A stretch of 64,000 bases of DNA from an uncultured Clostridia bacterium. Lineage in GTDB: Bacteria; Bacillota; Clostridia; UMGS1883. Where the stretch lies: assembly GCA_947589005.1 (NCBI GenBank), contig CANPZO010000001.1, forward strand, positions 155,585 through 219,584, given 5' to 3'. A model generated the notes under the pieces. The model had not been told where the DNA came from, did no database searches, and worked only from the letters and a program-made list of their open reading frames with translations. Position numbers and translations under genes: made by a program. Below are positions 26,313 through 35,129 of this stretch, one piece after another; position 1 is the stretch's first letter, and each line of letters begins with the position of its first letter.

Positions 26313-29255
26313 TTAGACGGGCGTCCCGCAGTTGCCGCAAATTCTGTCGTTTTCGCCCAGCTTTTCACCGCAGTGCTTACAGAACTTAGCCTTTGACGGG
26401 TCGTCCGGCCTGGGCGGTGTTTTCCCGGGAGCGGTCTTGCGGGTGTACACCGTGGGGCGGGTGGGCAGCTGCGCCTTTTTGGGGGCAACCTTATAGCTCT
26501 TTTTGAGCTTCTTGAAAAACCTCCTGCCCATAAGTATGAGTATAAGAAGGATTATCGCCGCTGCTATGCCCGCTATCAGATAGATAATCCAGGTGTAATC
26601 GACCAGCTCGCCGTCCTCGTTGGGGCCGGCCTTATAGGTCTCGTCTGTTTTGCCGTCGCCGTCGGTATCGACCTTGAGCACTATGTCGGACTTCGGATTA
26701 GCCTTGGCCACGGTGGTTATTTCGGTCCGCTTTGTTATGTCTATATCCTCAAAGCTGCGCAAATCGCTGTACTCGCCGTTCTCGTCCATATAACCGATGG
26801 TATAGGTCATGCTGCCCTTGCCGTTGCCCTTTATTTCTATGTCATAATCGGCGCCGTCGTCCTTGAGCCGCAGTATCTTTATCCTGTTGTCCCGGCCCTC
26901 CTCCGGCTCCTCCTCCTGTTCGAAGGTAAGGGTGCCGAAACCGGTCCTTGTACTGAGATGGTCCTCATCGGAATTGAGCCTTTCGCCGTCATGCTTCACC
27001 GAAACGTCCACCGGACAGGCGATGCGTATGTAAATATATTTCTGTCCGCTGACCTGGGCGGCAATGTCCTCGAAGAAGAACACCAGATCGTCGGCGTCGG
27101 CCACCTCGTAGTGACAGCCCTCGCTGGCTATGCTCTCCATGAGCGACTGGGCGGCGGTCTTGTCGGTGCCGTTCAGCGACTCAAAAAAGCCGAGAGTGTA
27201 TATGTATATTCCGTTGTCCTTTATCTCGTCGGCAAAGGATATCAGCTCGCTGCCCTGACGTCCCTCGTTTGGCATGCCGTCGCTCATCAGAACGATTATC
27301 TTTTTCTTTGCCTTACCCTCGTTAAGCATTTCATAAGCCTTTGTGAGGCCCGCGTCGATGCTGGTGCCCCCGCCGGTACCGATACGGTCTATGGCGTCCG
27401 TCAGCTTCTTTTTGCTCTGGGTCGGGTCAGCTTCCTCATACGCCCTGTCATCGTAAGTGACTACGGCGATGCCCGAGTCCTCGTCAAGGGCCGTTTCCAC
27501 AAACTTACGGGCGGCATTGCGGGTTTCCTCGATAGGAGTACCGGACATACTGCCGGAAACATCCAACGTAAGAATTATTTCACGCTCCGCTTCAAAGCCG
27601 ATAGCGGCCTCAAGAGCCATATTCGCGTTCACCAATCTGTAGGAATTGTTAAGCGGATGCTGAGACGACGTATTATCGGACACGTCATACAGCGTGTTTT
27701 CGCAGACGATACGTTTTACTTCCGCCCCCGACAGGGCGCTATTGGCGGCCCAAACCATAGCCGCTACGCCCGTCACGATCGGAGCCGCCATAGACGTGCC
27801 GGACATATACGCACACTTGCCGCTAACGCCGCCCGGGACCGTGCTGTACACGTCCGTACCGGGAGCGCATATATCCACCCTCGATCCGGCATTCGAGTCC
27901 GCTCTTTGCGTATAGCCGTTATTGCCGTCCCGTTCGGCGGCGCCGACCACTATCACCCTATCCAAAACATCCTGAGCGGTCACGTTTGCGTATGTAACGC
28001 AGTTTCTCTCGTTTATCGAAGAGAACAGCCCATTATATGAGGCGTCGACCGACGTGTGAGAGGCGTTTCCGTTTCCGGCGCTTTGTACCACAACAAAGTC
28101 ATACCCCTTGCTTATCAGGCGCGCAAGGTATGTCGAGGCTACGCTTCCCTCACGGTCCACATCGGCGCCGCTCCTGTACGTGCCCGATATGCTGCCTGTC
28201 TGCCCCGCGGAAAGGTTGACCACCTTGGCCCCGCTTTCAACCAAAATAACGGTACCCGCGAGTATCTGATTTGTGGTGCTCCACCCGCCGCTTAAAAGCT
28301 CTTGTAAAGCGGTCAGCTTCCAATCCCACGTCACAAGATTGCACTTGTGGACAAGACCGGAAATCCCCTTTCCGTTGCCGTCCTCGGCGGCAATAATGCC
28401 GGAAACATGAGTCCCGTGATCATCCTTGTTATTTACCGGAGACACATATGTGACAACTTTTTTCAAATCATAATGCCCGTTGTCAACGCCCGCGTCCACT
28501 ACGCCGACGGTAATGTGCTTAAGCTTGTCGTCACGGTCCCACGCGCTTATGGCGTCTATCGCTTCCACCCACCAGTTGGAGCCGTCCGGAGAGTCCTCGG
28601 ACCAGGTTTCCTTTTTTCCTTTCTCCCACGGGTCGTTCGGAACCATATCCTCAGACAGCTCAAAAGCCTCGTCATAGTACGCCTCAAACACACAGCTGTT
28701 TTCCTTGAGCTTGTCACAAATGGCCGTAAGCTCCTCCAGTGTGCTCTCCTTTACCTTGACCTGATATTGATTGATGATTGGCAGGCTCCCCACAACTATG
28801 CCGTCTATGGAGTCAATAACCCTGTCTATCTCTCTTTCCGAAGTCCCATCGTTAAAGAAAATGAGCACAATGTTATTTATATAGGCTATCCCGGACTCTT
28901 CATCATAGCTTACCGAATTGTCGTCAGGGACATATGCGCTTCCCGTAGGCTGTATGATTTCGGGAATTTCATCCTCGGCCGCCACGCCTCCCCCGTCGGA
29001 GTCGCCGTCGGCCTTCTCCGTTTTTTTATCGGCAAAAAGGCCGTCCAGCAGCGGAAGCTTGAAAGACGCGAGCTTTGCCGCCGCAACCACGGCTATACCT
29101 ATGACGAGCAGCACGGCCAGAGTTATAAGCGTTATTCTTAATCCCCACCGCTTCTTCTTCGGCGGTTTGCCGCCGCCGGTCACATAACCGCATTGTGGGC
29201 ACACGCCCTTATCCTCGTCCATTCGAAAGCCGCATTTTTTACAGAATTTAGCCAT
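26313..29255 (-). CDS. Membrane-anchored subtilisin-like protease with VWA domain and zinc ribbons at both ends
   Basis: A 980-aa protein of unusual layout. It opens with a cytosolic zinc ribbon (residues 5-23, C-x2-C...C-x2-C) and a transmembrane helix (~40-62). An S8 protease domain (~200-550) follows, with D254 (GVVDAGVD), H280 (DDHGTHVSG), N395 and S488 (MSGTSMAAP) forming a complete catalytic set. A von Willebrand A domain (~558-740) has an intact MIDAS (DVSGS at 565-569; GGGTSIDAG; MSDGMPNE). A beta-rich part, a second transmembrane helix (~880-902), a basic Pro-rich linker and a second zinc ribbon (956-980) complete it. The topology implies protease and VWA outside, both ribbons inside. 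The substrate is unknown. Confidence 0.88.
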   Translation of the reverse strand: MAKFCKKCGFRMDEDKGVCPQCGYVTGGGKPPKKKRWGLRITLITLAVLLVIGIAVVAAAKLASFKLPLLDGLFADKKTEKADGDSDGGGVAAEDEIPEIIQPTGSAYVPDDNSVSYDEESGIAYINNIVLIFFNDGTSEREIDRVIDSIDGIVVGSLPIINQYQVKVKESTLEELTAICDKLKENSCVFEAYYDEAFELSEDMVPNDPWEKGKKETWSEDSPDGSNWWVEAIDAISAWDRDDKLKHITVGVVDAGVDNGHYDLKKVVTYVSPVNNKDDHGTHVSGIIAAEDGNGKGISGLVHKCNLVTWDWKLTALQELLSGGWSTTNQILAGTVILVESGAKVVNLSAGQTGSISGTYRSGADVDREGSVASTYLARLISKGYDFVVVQSAGNGNASHTSVDASYNGLFSSINERNCVTYANVTAQDVLDRVIVVGAAERDGNNGYTQRADSNAGSRVDICAPGTDVYSTVPGGVSGKCAYMSGTSMAAPIVTGVAAMVWAANSALSGAEVKRIVCENTLYDVSDNTSSQHPLNNSYRLVNANMALEAAIGFEAEREIILTLDVSGSMSGTPIEETRNAARKFVETALDEDSGIAVVTYDDRAYEEADPTQSKKKLTDAIDRIGTGGGTSIDAGLTKAYEMLNEGKAKKKIIVLMSDGMPNEGRQGSELISFADEIKDNGIYIYTLGFFESLNGTDKTAAQSLMESIASEGCHYEVADADDLVFFFEDIAAQVSGQKYIYIRIACPVDVSVKHDGERLNSDEDHLSTRTGFGTLTFEQEEEPEEGRDNRIKILRLKDDGADYDIEIKGNGKGSMTYTIGYMDENGEYSDLRSFEDIDITKRTEITTVAKANPKSDIVLKVDTDGDGKTDETYKAGPNEDGELVDYTWIIYLIAGIAAAIILLILILMGRRFFKKLKKSYKVAPKKAQLPTRPTVYTRKTAPGKTPPRPDDPSKAKFCKHCGEKLGENDRICGNCGTPV

Positions 29256-29298
29256 TTATACACCCTCCCTCGGCGGACAGGCCCGCCGCATTTTACTC

Positions 29299-31695
29299 TT
29301 ATTCCGAAACCTCGTAACAAATCAGTCCGCACTCTCCGCAGACCTGCTTAAACTCCTGAAACGAAAGGTCGCCGTCGCCTGAATAGAGCATGAACTCCGC
29401 GCGGCCGACATTCCAGCTTCCGAGCAGAGAGCCGTCGGACATACGGCGCACGGAGGCGGTGCTGCCGCCGGCGATGGCCGTGTCCTCGTCTACCGTCACG
29501 CCGCCGACGGGGAAAAGCGCCCCACCGTTTACGGCGCCTCTGAGCACATAGCTGCGCCCGTTCAGGACAAAATCCACCTCCGCTATCCTGCCGTCCCAAA
29601 TCAAATAGCTCACTTCGGCGCTGCCGTAAGGAGCGGAGGCGTTTACGCCCGCGGCCTCCAAATCAATGTACAGTTCAGCTTCGGCGGCCGTCATGCCGGC
29701 ATCAAAATCTATCTTTTCCTCGGGCTCAGGCTCGGTTTCACGGACCATGACAAAGGTGCCGGCCGCCGACAGAGCCTCGTTGTACAAATCGGCCGAGTCA
29801 ACGGGGGTATCGGCGCTCAGGCTGAATTTATAGGCCCCTATCTCCCAGCGGGCCGCCGGGCCGCCTGATACCGTGCCGGTAACTATCGACGTGGGGACTC
29901 CGTTGACGGTGCTTCTGTGGCTCAGCCTCGGGCCGACAAAGTCCCTATCCTCCAAAACCGCGCTTTCCGCCTCGACGGACGCGCTGAAGCTGTATACGGT
30001 ATTCCCCGTCCTGTACCGTACCATGGCGGTATTGCGGTTGGCAACGCCGTATTCCACATCCGCCGCGCCAATGGGCGCGTCTATCGTAAATCCCAGCGGG
30101 ATAACAAATTCTTCCTTATTTTTTACCGGCACGGTCGTAATGACCTTCGGCTTTACCGGAGAGGTTATTTTTACCGTCCGGCTTTCCGCGTCCCAATCAA
30201 CCGCCGCGCCGAAAAATTCCATTACCGCCCTTATGGGCACACAGGTGCGGTTGTCTATTATGGCCGCCGGCACGTCGAGCTTGGAGCTTACGGCCTCGCC
30301 GCCCCTGGTTCCGGTCAGAACGTCGCTGCCTATGGTCAGCAGCAGACTGTCGCCGCCGCTTTCGATGGACGCGGCGTCGCCCAGCCAGGTGACCTTCATA
30401 TTCATTTCCTCTGCCACGGCGCGGACGGGTATAAGGGTGCGTCCCTCTATCACCACCGGCTCTGCGTCGGGAAAGACTATTGTCCGGCCGTCCAGCTCTA
30501 CCGTTATGGGCTTTTCCGGAGTTACGGGCACAAACGGCTCCGCCGCGGGGTCGGTGAGCTCGATAAGTCCGGCTTCGGAGCTGAAATCCAGCCCCAACGC
30601 CTCGGCTATCAGCCGGAGTCCGTCCTCGGTGACCGTCAGCCGTTCATCGGCGACCGCGGGCGGCGTGTCGAGGGCGCCGGATGTGTGGCGGCCACCAGAA
30701 ACCACCTCGAACCTGTCCTCACCGGCGGTCAGCGTGACTGACGCACCGTCAGCCGAGGTAATAACGGCGGTATCCTCACCGGCGTCAAAATCCATTCCGG
30801 CCGCCTCCATGGGGAACCTCAGCGGTATGGCCTCCGCCGAGGGCTGTACGTCCGGGAACACCGTAAGCACGCCGTTGACCTTTACGGCCAGAGGTCTGTC
30901 CCAGGAAATGAGCAGATTGTTTTTATACCTGCTGTAGCTGGCAGCGCCGCCAAAATACTCCACCATGCCCAGCACCGAGTCGCTGTCCATATAAAGCCGT
31001 TCCCTGTCATACAGTATCTTGGCCGCCTCGTCGTTGTGGGAAAAGTTTGGCCCCTCGGTCTGCTCTCCGCCATAGCTGAGCGTCGCCCCGCGCCCGCTGC
31101 CGCTTTGGTCTATGATAAAGCTTCTGTTTTCAACGTCTATGTAATATTCCAGTCCAAGGCCCTTTGTAAGCGTCATGAGAGGTATATACCACACATCTCT
31201 GACATAGGACCTCTCCCCCATATCAAGTCTGTCGCCGTTCACCACGAGCGACGGGAAGTCCTTTGTATCCACCGTCAGCTTTCCGCCGTCAAGGGCGGCG
31301 TTATAGCCAAAGCCCTCGGCCAGGCGCAGCATGGCCGCGCCGCTGATGCAAAGCTCCCCATCCGTCACAGAGATATCTCTGTCGGCGATAAAGACGGAAC
31401 TGCCGAACTCTATAACTCGCTGGCCGGCCACAAGCTCCACACTGGCGGCGCCGTCCGAAAGGACAGCCGTCCCCCTCTGGGGGTACCAGGAATACTTAAG
31501 CCCCAGCGCCTCGGCCGCATAGCGCACCGGCAGCATGGTCGCCCCGTTGTCAAGGGTCGGCCCATGGCCGTCAAAGGACACATAAAAGCCGTCCACAAGC
31601 ATATCGAGGGCGGCGGCCTCCTCTCCGCAGGCCACGGGGCCCCCGCCAAGTACAAATATCATAGATGCAAGCAGCAACGCGGTCAATTTTTTCAC
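29299..31695 (-). CDS. Secreted surface protein with repeated copper-amine-oxidase N-terminal (stalk) domains
   Basis: About 798 aa with a signal peptide (MKKLTALLLASMIFVLGGGP, then ACG, which could also be a weak lipobox). At least four stalk-type modules are visible through recurring motifs of the form (A/T)xLPVRYAAEALG, IPLRFPMEAAG, LIPVRAVAEEMNM and CVPIRAVMEFFGA, each followed by a W-D-x and V-x-I strand pattern. The C-terminal ~250 residues are a different beta domain. Such domains are common on clostridial surface proteins and do not imply oxidase activity. The start is the GTG at 31695, with GGAAGG 8 nt upstream. It lies 43 nt before the protease gene on the same strand, so both may act at the envelope. 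Confidence 0.8.
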   Translation of the reverse strand: MKKLTALLLASMIFVLGGGPVACGEEAAALDMLVDGFYVSFDGHGPTLDNGATMLPVRYAAEALGLKYSWYPQRGTAVLSDGAASVELVAGQRVIEFGSSVFIADRDISVTDGELCISGAAMLRLAEGFGYNAALDGGKLTVDTKDFPSLVVNGDRLDMGERSYVRDVWYIPLMTLTKGLGLEYYIDVENRSFIIDQSGSGRGATLSYGGEQTEGPNFSHNDEAAKILYDRERLYMDSDSVLGMVEYFGGAASYSRYKNNLLISWDRPLAVKVNGVLTVFPDVQPSAEAIPLRFPMEAAGMDFDAGEDTAVITSADGASVTLTAGEDRFEVVSGGRHTSGALDTPPAVADERLTVTEDGLRLIAEALGLDFSSEAGLIELTDPAAEPFVPVTPEKPITVELDGRTIVFPDAEPVVIEGRTLIPVRAVAEEMNMKVTWLGDAASIESGGDSLLLTIGSDVLTGTRGGEAVSSKLDVPAAIIDNRTCVPIRAVMEFFGAAVDWDAESRTVKITSPVKPKVITTVPVKNKEEFVIPLGFTIDAPIGAADVEYGVANRNTAMVRYRTGNTVYSFSASVEAESAVLEDRDFVGPRLSHRSTVNGVPTSIVTGTVSGGPAARWEIGAYKFSLSADTPVDSADLYNEALSAAGTFVMVRETEPEPEEKIDFDAGMTAAEAELYIDLEAAGVNASAPYGSAEVSYLIWDGRIAEVDFVLNGRSYVLRGAVNGGALFPVGGVTVDEDTAIAGGSTASVRRMSDGSLLGSWNVGRAEFMLYSGDGDLSFQEFKQVCGECGLICYEVSE

Positions 31696-31754
31696 AACAA
31701 GCACCTTCCGAGTAAAAAATATAAAATCAAATGTATAATAAAGCTTATGGTTTT

Positions 31755-31784
31755 ATTATACCACATATGGCCGCGCTGTGTCAA
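31755..31784 (-). promoter_or_regulatory. Promoter of the stalk-protein / protease operon
   Basis: Read on the minus strand: TTGACA, 18-nt spacer, TATAAT. It is divergent from the carbonic anhydrase promoter. Confidence 0.75.
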
Positions 31785-31846
31785 CATGATTTTATCGCGC
31801 CAAAGCGGGAATGGAGCGAGGCGGACTTAAAATTTTCATCGCGCTA

Positions 31847-31875
31847 TTGCATTTTTTTGAAATCTGTGGTAAAAT
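31847..31875 (+). promoter_or_regulatory. Promoter of the carbonic anhydrase gene
   Basis: TTGCAT (31847-31852), 17-nt spacer, TAAAAT (31870-31875). Confidence 0.65.
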
Positions 31876-31926
31876 AAAGAATGTAAGCCATAATTTTGCG
31901 GTATGATAAAACTGAAGGTGAACGGT

Positions 31927-32496
31927 ATGAACACAGATATCCTCAGCGCCGGCGAGGCTCTCGAGCGTCTCAGGGCCGGCAATATCCGTTATCTTAACGC
32001 CGAAAGGAGCGGCGGCGACATATCCCCCGCCGTCCGTCTGCGCACCTGCGGCGAGGGGCAGCGGCCCTACGCCATCGTCATCACCTGTTCGGACTCCCGC
32101 GTTATACCGGAAAGTATTTTTGACGCCGGTATCGGGGAGCTGTTTGTGATACGAGTGGCCGGCAACGTCATCGACAATCACCAGCTTGGGAGCATCGAGT
32201 ACGCGGCCGAGCACCTTGGGTGCAGGCTCGTCCTCGTCATGGGGCACGACCACTGCGGCGCGGTGGACGCGGCGATAAATCATGACCCGACCGACTTTAT
32301 AAAGTTCATCACCGACGAGATACGCGAGGCCATAGGCGATGAAACGGACGAATACGAAGCCTGCCGCCTGAACGTCAGGCACAGCATGGCCGTCATTGAA
32401 GAAAGTCTCGAAATACGCCGGGAGGAAGAAAGCGGTCTCCGCGTGGCGGGGGCCATTTACCGCCTTGCCGACGGAAGGGTCGAATTTATGGAATAA
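31927..32496 (+). CDS. Beta-class carbonic anhydrase
   Basis: Interconverts CO2 and bicarbonate; zinc enzyme, cytosolic, 189 aa. Zinc ligands are visible: Cys in ITCSDSR (with its Asp-Arg dyad), then His and Cys in MGHDHCGAV. RVAGNVI is also typical. AAGGTGA is placed for the ATG at 31927; an earlier ATG at 31903 has only a weak site. It is followed after 36 nt by a flavin reductase gene. Confidence 0.92.
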   Translation: MNTDILSAGEALERLRAGNIRYLNAERSGGDISPAVRLRTCGEGQRPYAIVITCSDSRVIPESIFDAGIGELFVIRVAGNVIDNHQLGSIEYAAEHLGCRLVLVMGHDHCGAVDAAINHDPTDFIKFITDEIREAIGDETDEYEACRLNVRHSMAVIEESLEIRREEESGLRVAGAIYRLADGRVEFME

Positions 32497-32532
32497 ATTT
32501 ATAAAATAAAATAATAAAAAGGAGTTTTTGCA

Positions 32533-33105
32533 ATGAAAAAGAATTTGGGAGTTATCCCCGCGGTTTATCCCATGCCCGTCCTTATGGTCGCGGCCTACGA
32601 TGAAAACGGGAAGGTCAACGTCATGAACGCCGCCTGGGGCATGATATGCGCCATGGACAAAATAGCACTCTTTATCGACGAGGACCACAAGACCACGCAA
32701 AACATTCTCAAGACAAAAGCCTTCACGGTCAGCATAGCGGACAAAGCCCATATGGAGGCGGCGGACTTTTTCGGCATCGCCACCGGCAACAAAATGCCGG
32801 ACAAATTTGAACGCACCGGCTATCACGCCTCCAAAAGCGAGTTTGTGAACGCGCCTGTCATCGAGGAGTTCCCCGTGGTCATGGAGTGCGAGCTTTCCGA
32901 AATCATAAGTTCCGGCAACGTCTACGCCGTCATCGGTAAAATATTGAACGTGGGCGCCGAGGAGTCCGTGCTTTCGGACAATGGCAAGGTTGCCCCCGAA
33001 AAGTTGAACGCCCTCATCTTCGACCAGTTCCGCTCAGGATATTATGTCACCGGCGAAAAGGTCGGCCAAGCGTGGAACGCCGGCGCCGGACTTATGAAAA
33101 AATAA
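32533..33105 (+). CDS. Flavin reductase-like / flavoredoxin family protein
   Basis: A 190-aa FMN-binding split-barrel protein. The sequence VIPAVYPMPVLMVAAYDENG, then NVMNAAWGMICAMDK and HKTTQNIL, follows the flavin reductase-like domain family, whose members reduce or carry FMN in anaerobes. The partner is unknown. AAAGGAG lies 9 nt before the ATG. It ends shortly before a hairpin at 33139 that also forms the start of the cobalamin promoter. Confidence 0.85.
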   Translation: MKKNLGVIPAVYPMPVLMVAAYDENGKVNVMNAAWGMICAMDKIALFIDEDHKTTQNILKTKAFTVSIADKAHMEAADFFGIATGNKMPDKFERTGYHASKSEFVNAPVIEEFPVVMECELSEIISSGNVYAVIGKILNVGAEESVLSDNGKVAPEKLNALIFDQFRSGYYVTGEKVGQAWNAGAGLMKK

Positions 33106-33138
33106 GGTTCGGCGGCAAACCGCCGCGGCCCGCATACG

Positions 33139-33170
33139 CAAAATCCGCTCTTGACACGGAGCGGATTTTG
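33139..33170 (+). terminator. Perfect 12-bp inverted repeat: terminator of the flavin reductase gene that contains the next -35 box
   Basis: CAAAATCCGCTC (33139-33150) and GAGCGGATTTTG (33159-33170) are perfect arms around TTGACACG. The TTGACA of the cobalamin operon promoter is the loop. The short T tract makes it a modest terminator, and the DNA palindrome could also be a protein site. Confidence 0.6.
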
Positions 33171-33179
33171 TGATACTAT
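33151..33179 (+). promoter_or_regulatory. Promoter of the cobalamin operon
   Basis: TTGACA (33151-33156), 17-nt spacer, TACTAT (33174-33179). Transcription would begin just before the riboswitch. Confidence 0.7.
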
Positions 33180-33194
33180 ATAGTAAATTTAATA

Positions 33195-33386
33195 GACAGC
33201 GGGTGCCGGACGTCCGCGAGGGCTGTGCCTTTACGGAATGGGTTCGGTGAAAAGGGAAACAGGTGCAAATCCTGTACGAACTCGTCACTGTAATTACGGA
33301 GCACGGAGGAATATGTCACTGGTTCCACGGGACCGGGAAGGCCCTCCGACGCGATGATGTATGAGCCAGGAGACCTGCCCGCCGTC
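33195..33386 (+). ncRNA. Cobalamin (AdoCbl-type) riboswitch aptamer
   Basis: Closing stem P1: GAC-GCGGG (33195-33203) with CCCGC-GTC (33378-33386). Inside are the conserved core GGTGAAAAGGGAAACAGGTG and GCAAATCC, and near the 3' end the B12 box AGCCAGGAGACCTGCC (33364-33379). It sits directly in front of the cobalamin import and synthesis genes, so binding of the coenzyme would reduce their expression. This is one of the clearest features of the window. Confidence 0.96.
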
Positions 33387-33394
33387 AGTACGCG

Positions 33395-33510
33395 GAATTA
33401 CCGAGTAATTCCAATGCCACGAGTAATTGGCAGTACGGTGCGAACGTCCACGCTCCAACGTGTACGTCTGTTTTTGGTGCGCTTTACTTGTGGGTAAAGG
33501 CGCATTTTTT
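33395..33510 (+). terminator. Riboswitch expression platform with nested hairpins and terminator
   Basis: After the aptamer come GGAATTAC-cga-GTAATTCC, TGCCA...TGGCA, a hairpin at 33444-33467 (ACGTCCACG with CGTGTACGT) followed by CTGTTTTT, and a strong terminator TGCGCTTTAC (33478-33487) / GTAAAGGCGCA (33495-33504 plus one bulge) followed by six T. This fits transcriptional control by the riboswitch, with possibly two stop points. Confidence 0.75.
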
Positions 33511-33547
33511 ATTTATGCCGCGGCACGGCGGCGGAACGGAGGTCGGT

Positions 33548-33979
33548 ATGAACGAGCTTAAGGACGGGACCTACACGGTTGACGCCGCCCTCACCGGCGG
33601 CAGCGGCAGGGCAAATATCCGCTCGCCGGCGGAACTGACCGTAAAGGACGGCGAAATCAAGGCCGAAATTGAATGGGACAGCCCTTATTACGACTATATG
33701 GAGATAGACGGCAGGGAGTACTATCCCGTGAACGACGGCGGCAACTCCGTTTTCCTGATAGATGCGGAGCTGGACCGCGATATCCCCGTAAAGGCCGAGA
33801 CCCTGGCCATGAGCCAACCCCACATGATAGATTACACCCTGTACCTTGACTCGGGGACGCTGCGCGGGAAGGGGCCGCCGCCCTTGGCCGTTACCGCCAT
33901 TGTGTTGGCGGCCGCGGCGGTATGCGCTCTGGCTGCGGTTCTGATTATGAAAAGGAGGCGGGGCCATGGCAAAAAATAG
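33548..33979 (+). CDS. Putative Shp/NEAT-like tetrapyrrole-binding membrane protein, first gene of the cobalamin operon
   Basis: A 143-aa protein. One beta-rich domain (about residues 3-105: LKDGTYTVDAALTGGSGRAN, SPYYDYMEIDGREYYPVN, LAMSQPHMIDYTLYL) resembles haem-binding Shp/NEAT-type surface domains; Met and Tyr residues in YDYM and MSQPHM could be axial ligands (inference). A single transmembrane helix (112-134) and a basic tail follow. No signal peptide is seen from the start chosen (ATG 33548, GGAGGT 5 nt upstream). The longer frame from 33488 begins inside the terminator. A related protein with a signal peptide is encoded at 37848. The cargo could be a corrinoid or porphyrin rather than haem. 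Confidence 0.6.
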   Translation: MNELKDGTYTVDAALTGGSGRANIRSPAELTVKDGEIKAEIEWDSPYYDYMEIDGREYYPVNDGGNSVFLIDAELDRDIPVKAETLAMSQPHMIDYTLYLDSGTLRGKGPPPLAVTAIVLAAAAVCALAAVLIMKRRRGHGKK

Positions 33980-35129
33980 GCTGATATTTCTGCTCGTACT
34001 GCTGCTGATATTTACGGGCTGCGGCAGACAAACCTCCGCGCCCTCCGCACAGGCGCTGCCGAAGTCGGCGGAGGAGATACCCGGCCTGACCTTTCTCAGC
34101 CGCGCGGAACCGAGCTACGCCGAACAGTTTGTAATCGACCGCTACAGGGACGGATATTCGATGATACACATTGCCGACGGACAAAGGTATCTCGTGGTCC
34201 CCGAGGGCGGTCAAATTCCCGAGGGACTTGACCCCGAAATAAAGGTCATCCGCCGTCCCCTCGGCGGCGTCTACATGGCCGCCACCGCGGTGATGAGCTT
34301 TTTTGACGCCCTGGGCGGAACCGGCGCGGTCAGGTTTTCCTCAGTGGAGGCCGACGGCTGGTACATAGACGGAGCAAAAGAGGCTATGGAGCGGGGCGGC
34401 ATGGTATACGCCGGCAAGTACAGCCTGCCCGACTACGAGCTACTGCTGTCAGAGGGCTGCGGTCTGTCCATCCAATCCACAATGATAGGCCACGCTCCGG
34501 AGGTCAAAGAAAAGCTGGAGGAGCTGGGCATAACGGTATTTGTCGACCGTTCCAGCTATGAGAGCCACCCCCTGGGCCGCAGCGAGTGGGTCAAGGTCTA
34601 CGGCGAGCTGTTGGGCGAAGGGGAGCTGGCGGAAACTCTCTTTGAGGAACAGGCGGCGCATCTCGAGGCCCTGCCGAAGCCCGAGGGCGAAAAGAAAAAG
34701 GTGGTCTGCTTTTACATAAGCGGCGGCGGGAAAATAGTCACCCGAAAGTCCGGCGACTATGTGTCGCGGATGATAGAGCTGGCCGGAGGCGAAAACATCC
34801 TCTCCGAGCCCGGCGAGGACAACGCCCTCTCCACCGTGACAATGGAGCCCGAGGAGTTCTTCGCAAAGGCCGGTGACGCCGACATTATCATCTATGACGG
34901 CGCGGTCGGCGGTGAGTTGGGGAGCCTCGAGGAGCTGAAGAAAAAAAGCTCCCTGCTCGAGGACTTCAAGGCCGTGAAAAACGGCGGCGTCTGGTGTAAC
35001 GGCAAAAGCTTTTTTCAGGAGACCCTCAGCCTTGGGGAGGTAATTTCAGAATTCGGCAGTATTTTTTCCGGCACGGCCCAAGACGAGCTTACGCACTTGT
35101 ACCGTCTGAAAGGCGGTGATGCCTCTTGA
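33966..35129 (+). CDS. btuF: Corrinoid-type ABC transporter substrate-binding lipoprotein
   Basis: A 387-aa class III binding protein. The lipoprotein signal LLIFTGC places the acylated Cys at residue 19. A Rossmann-like two-lobed fold is suggested by EVKEKLEELGITVFVDRSSY and DADIIIYDGAVGGELGSLEE. It would capture cobalamin or precursors at the cell surface and pass them to the permease encoded next. It overlaps the preceding gene by 14 nt and its stop overlaps the TTG start of the permease. The substrate is inferred from the riboswitch and cluster; siderophore binding proteins share the fold. Confidence 0.85.
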   Translation: MAKNRLIFLLVLLLIFTGCGRQTSAPSAQALPKSAEEIPGLTFLSRAEPSYAEQFVIDRYRDGYSMIHIADGQRYLVVPEGGQIPEGLDPEIKVIRRPLGGVYMAATAVMSFFDALGGTGAVRFSSVEADGWYIDGAKEAMERGGMVYAGKYSLPDYELLLSEGCGLSIQSTMIGHAPEVKEKLEELGITVFVDRSSYESHPLGRSEWVKVYGELLGEGELAETLFEEQAAHLEALPKPEGEKKKVVCFYISGGGKIVTRKSGDYVSRMIELAGGENILSEPGEDNALSTVTMEPEEFFAKAGDADIIIYDGAVGGELGSLEELKKKSSLLEDFKAVKNGGVWCNGKSFFQETLSLGEVISEFGSIFSGTAQDELTHLYRLKGGDAS

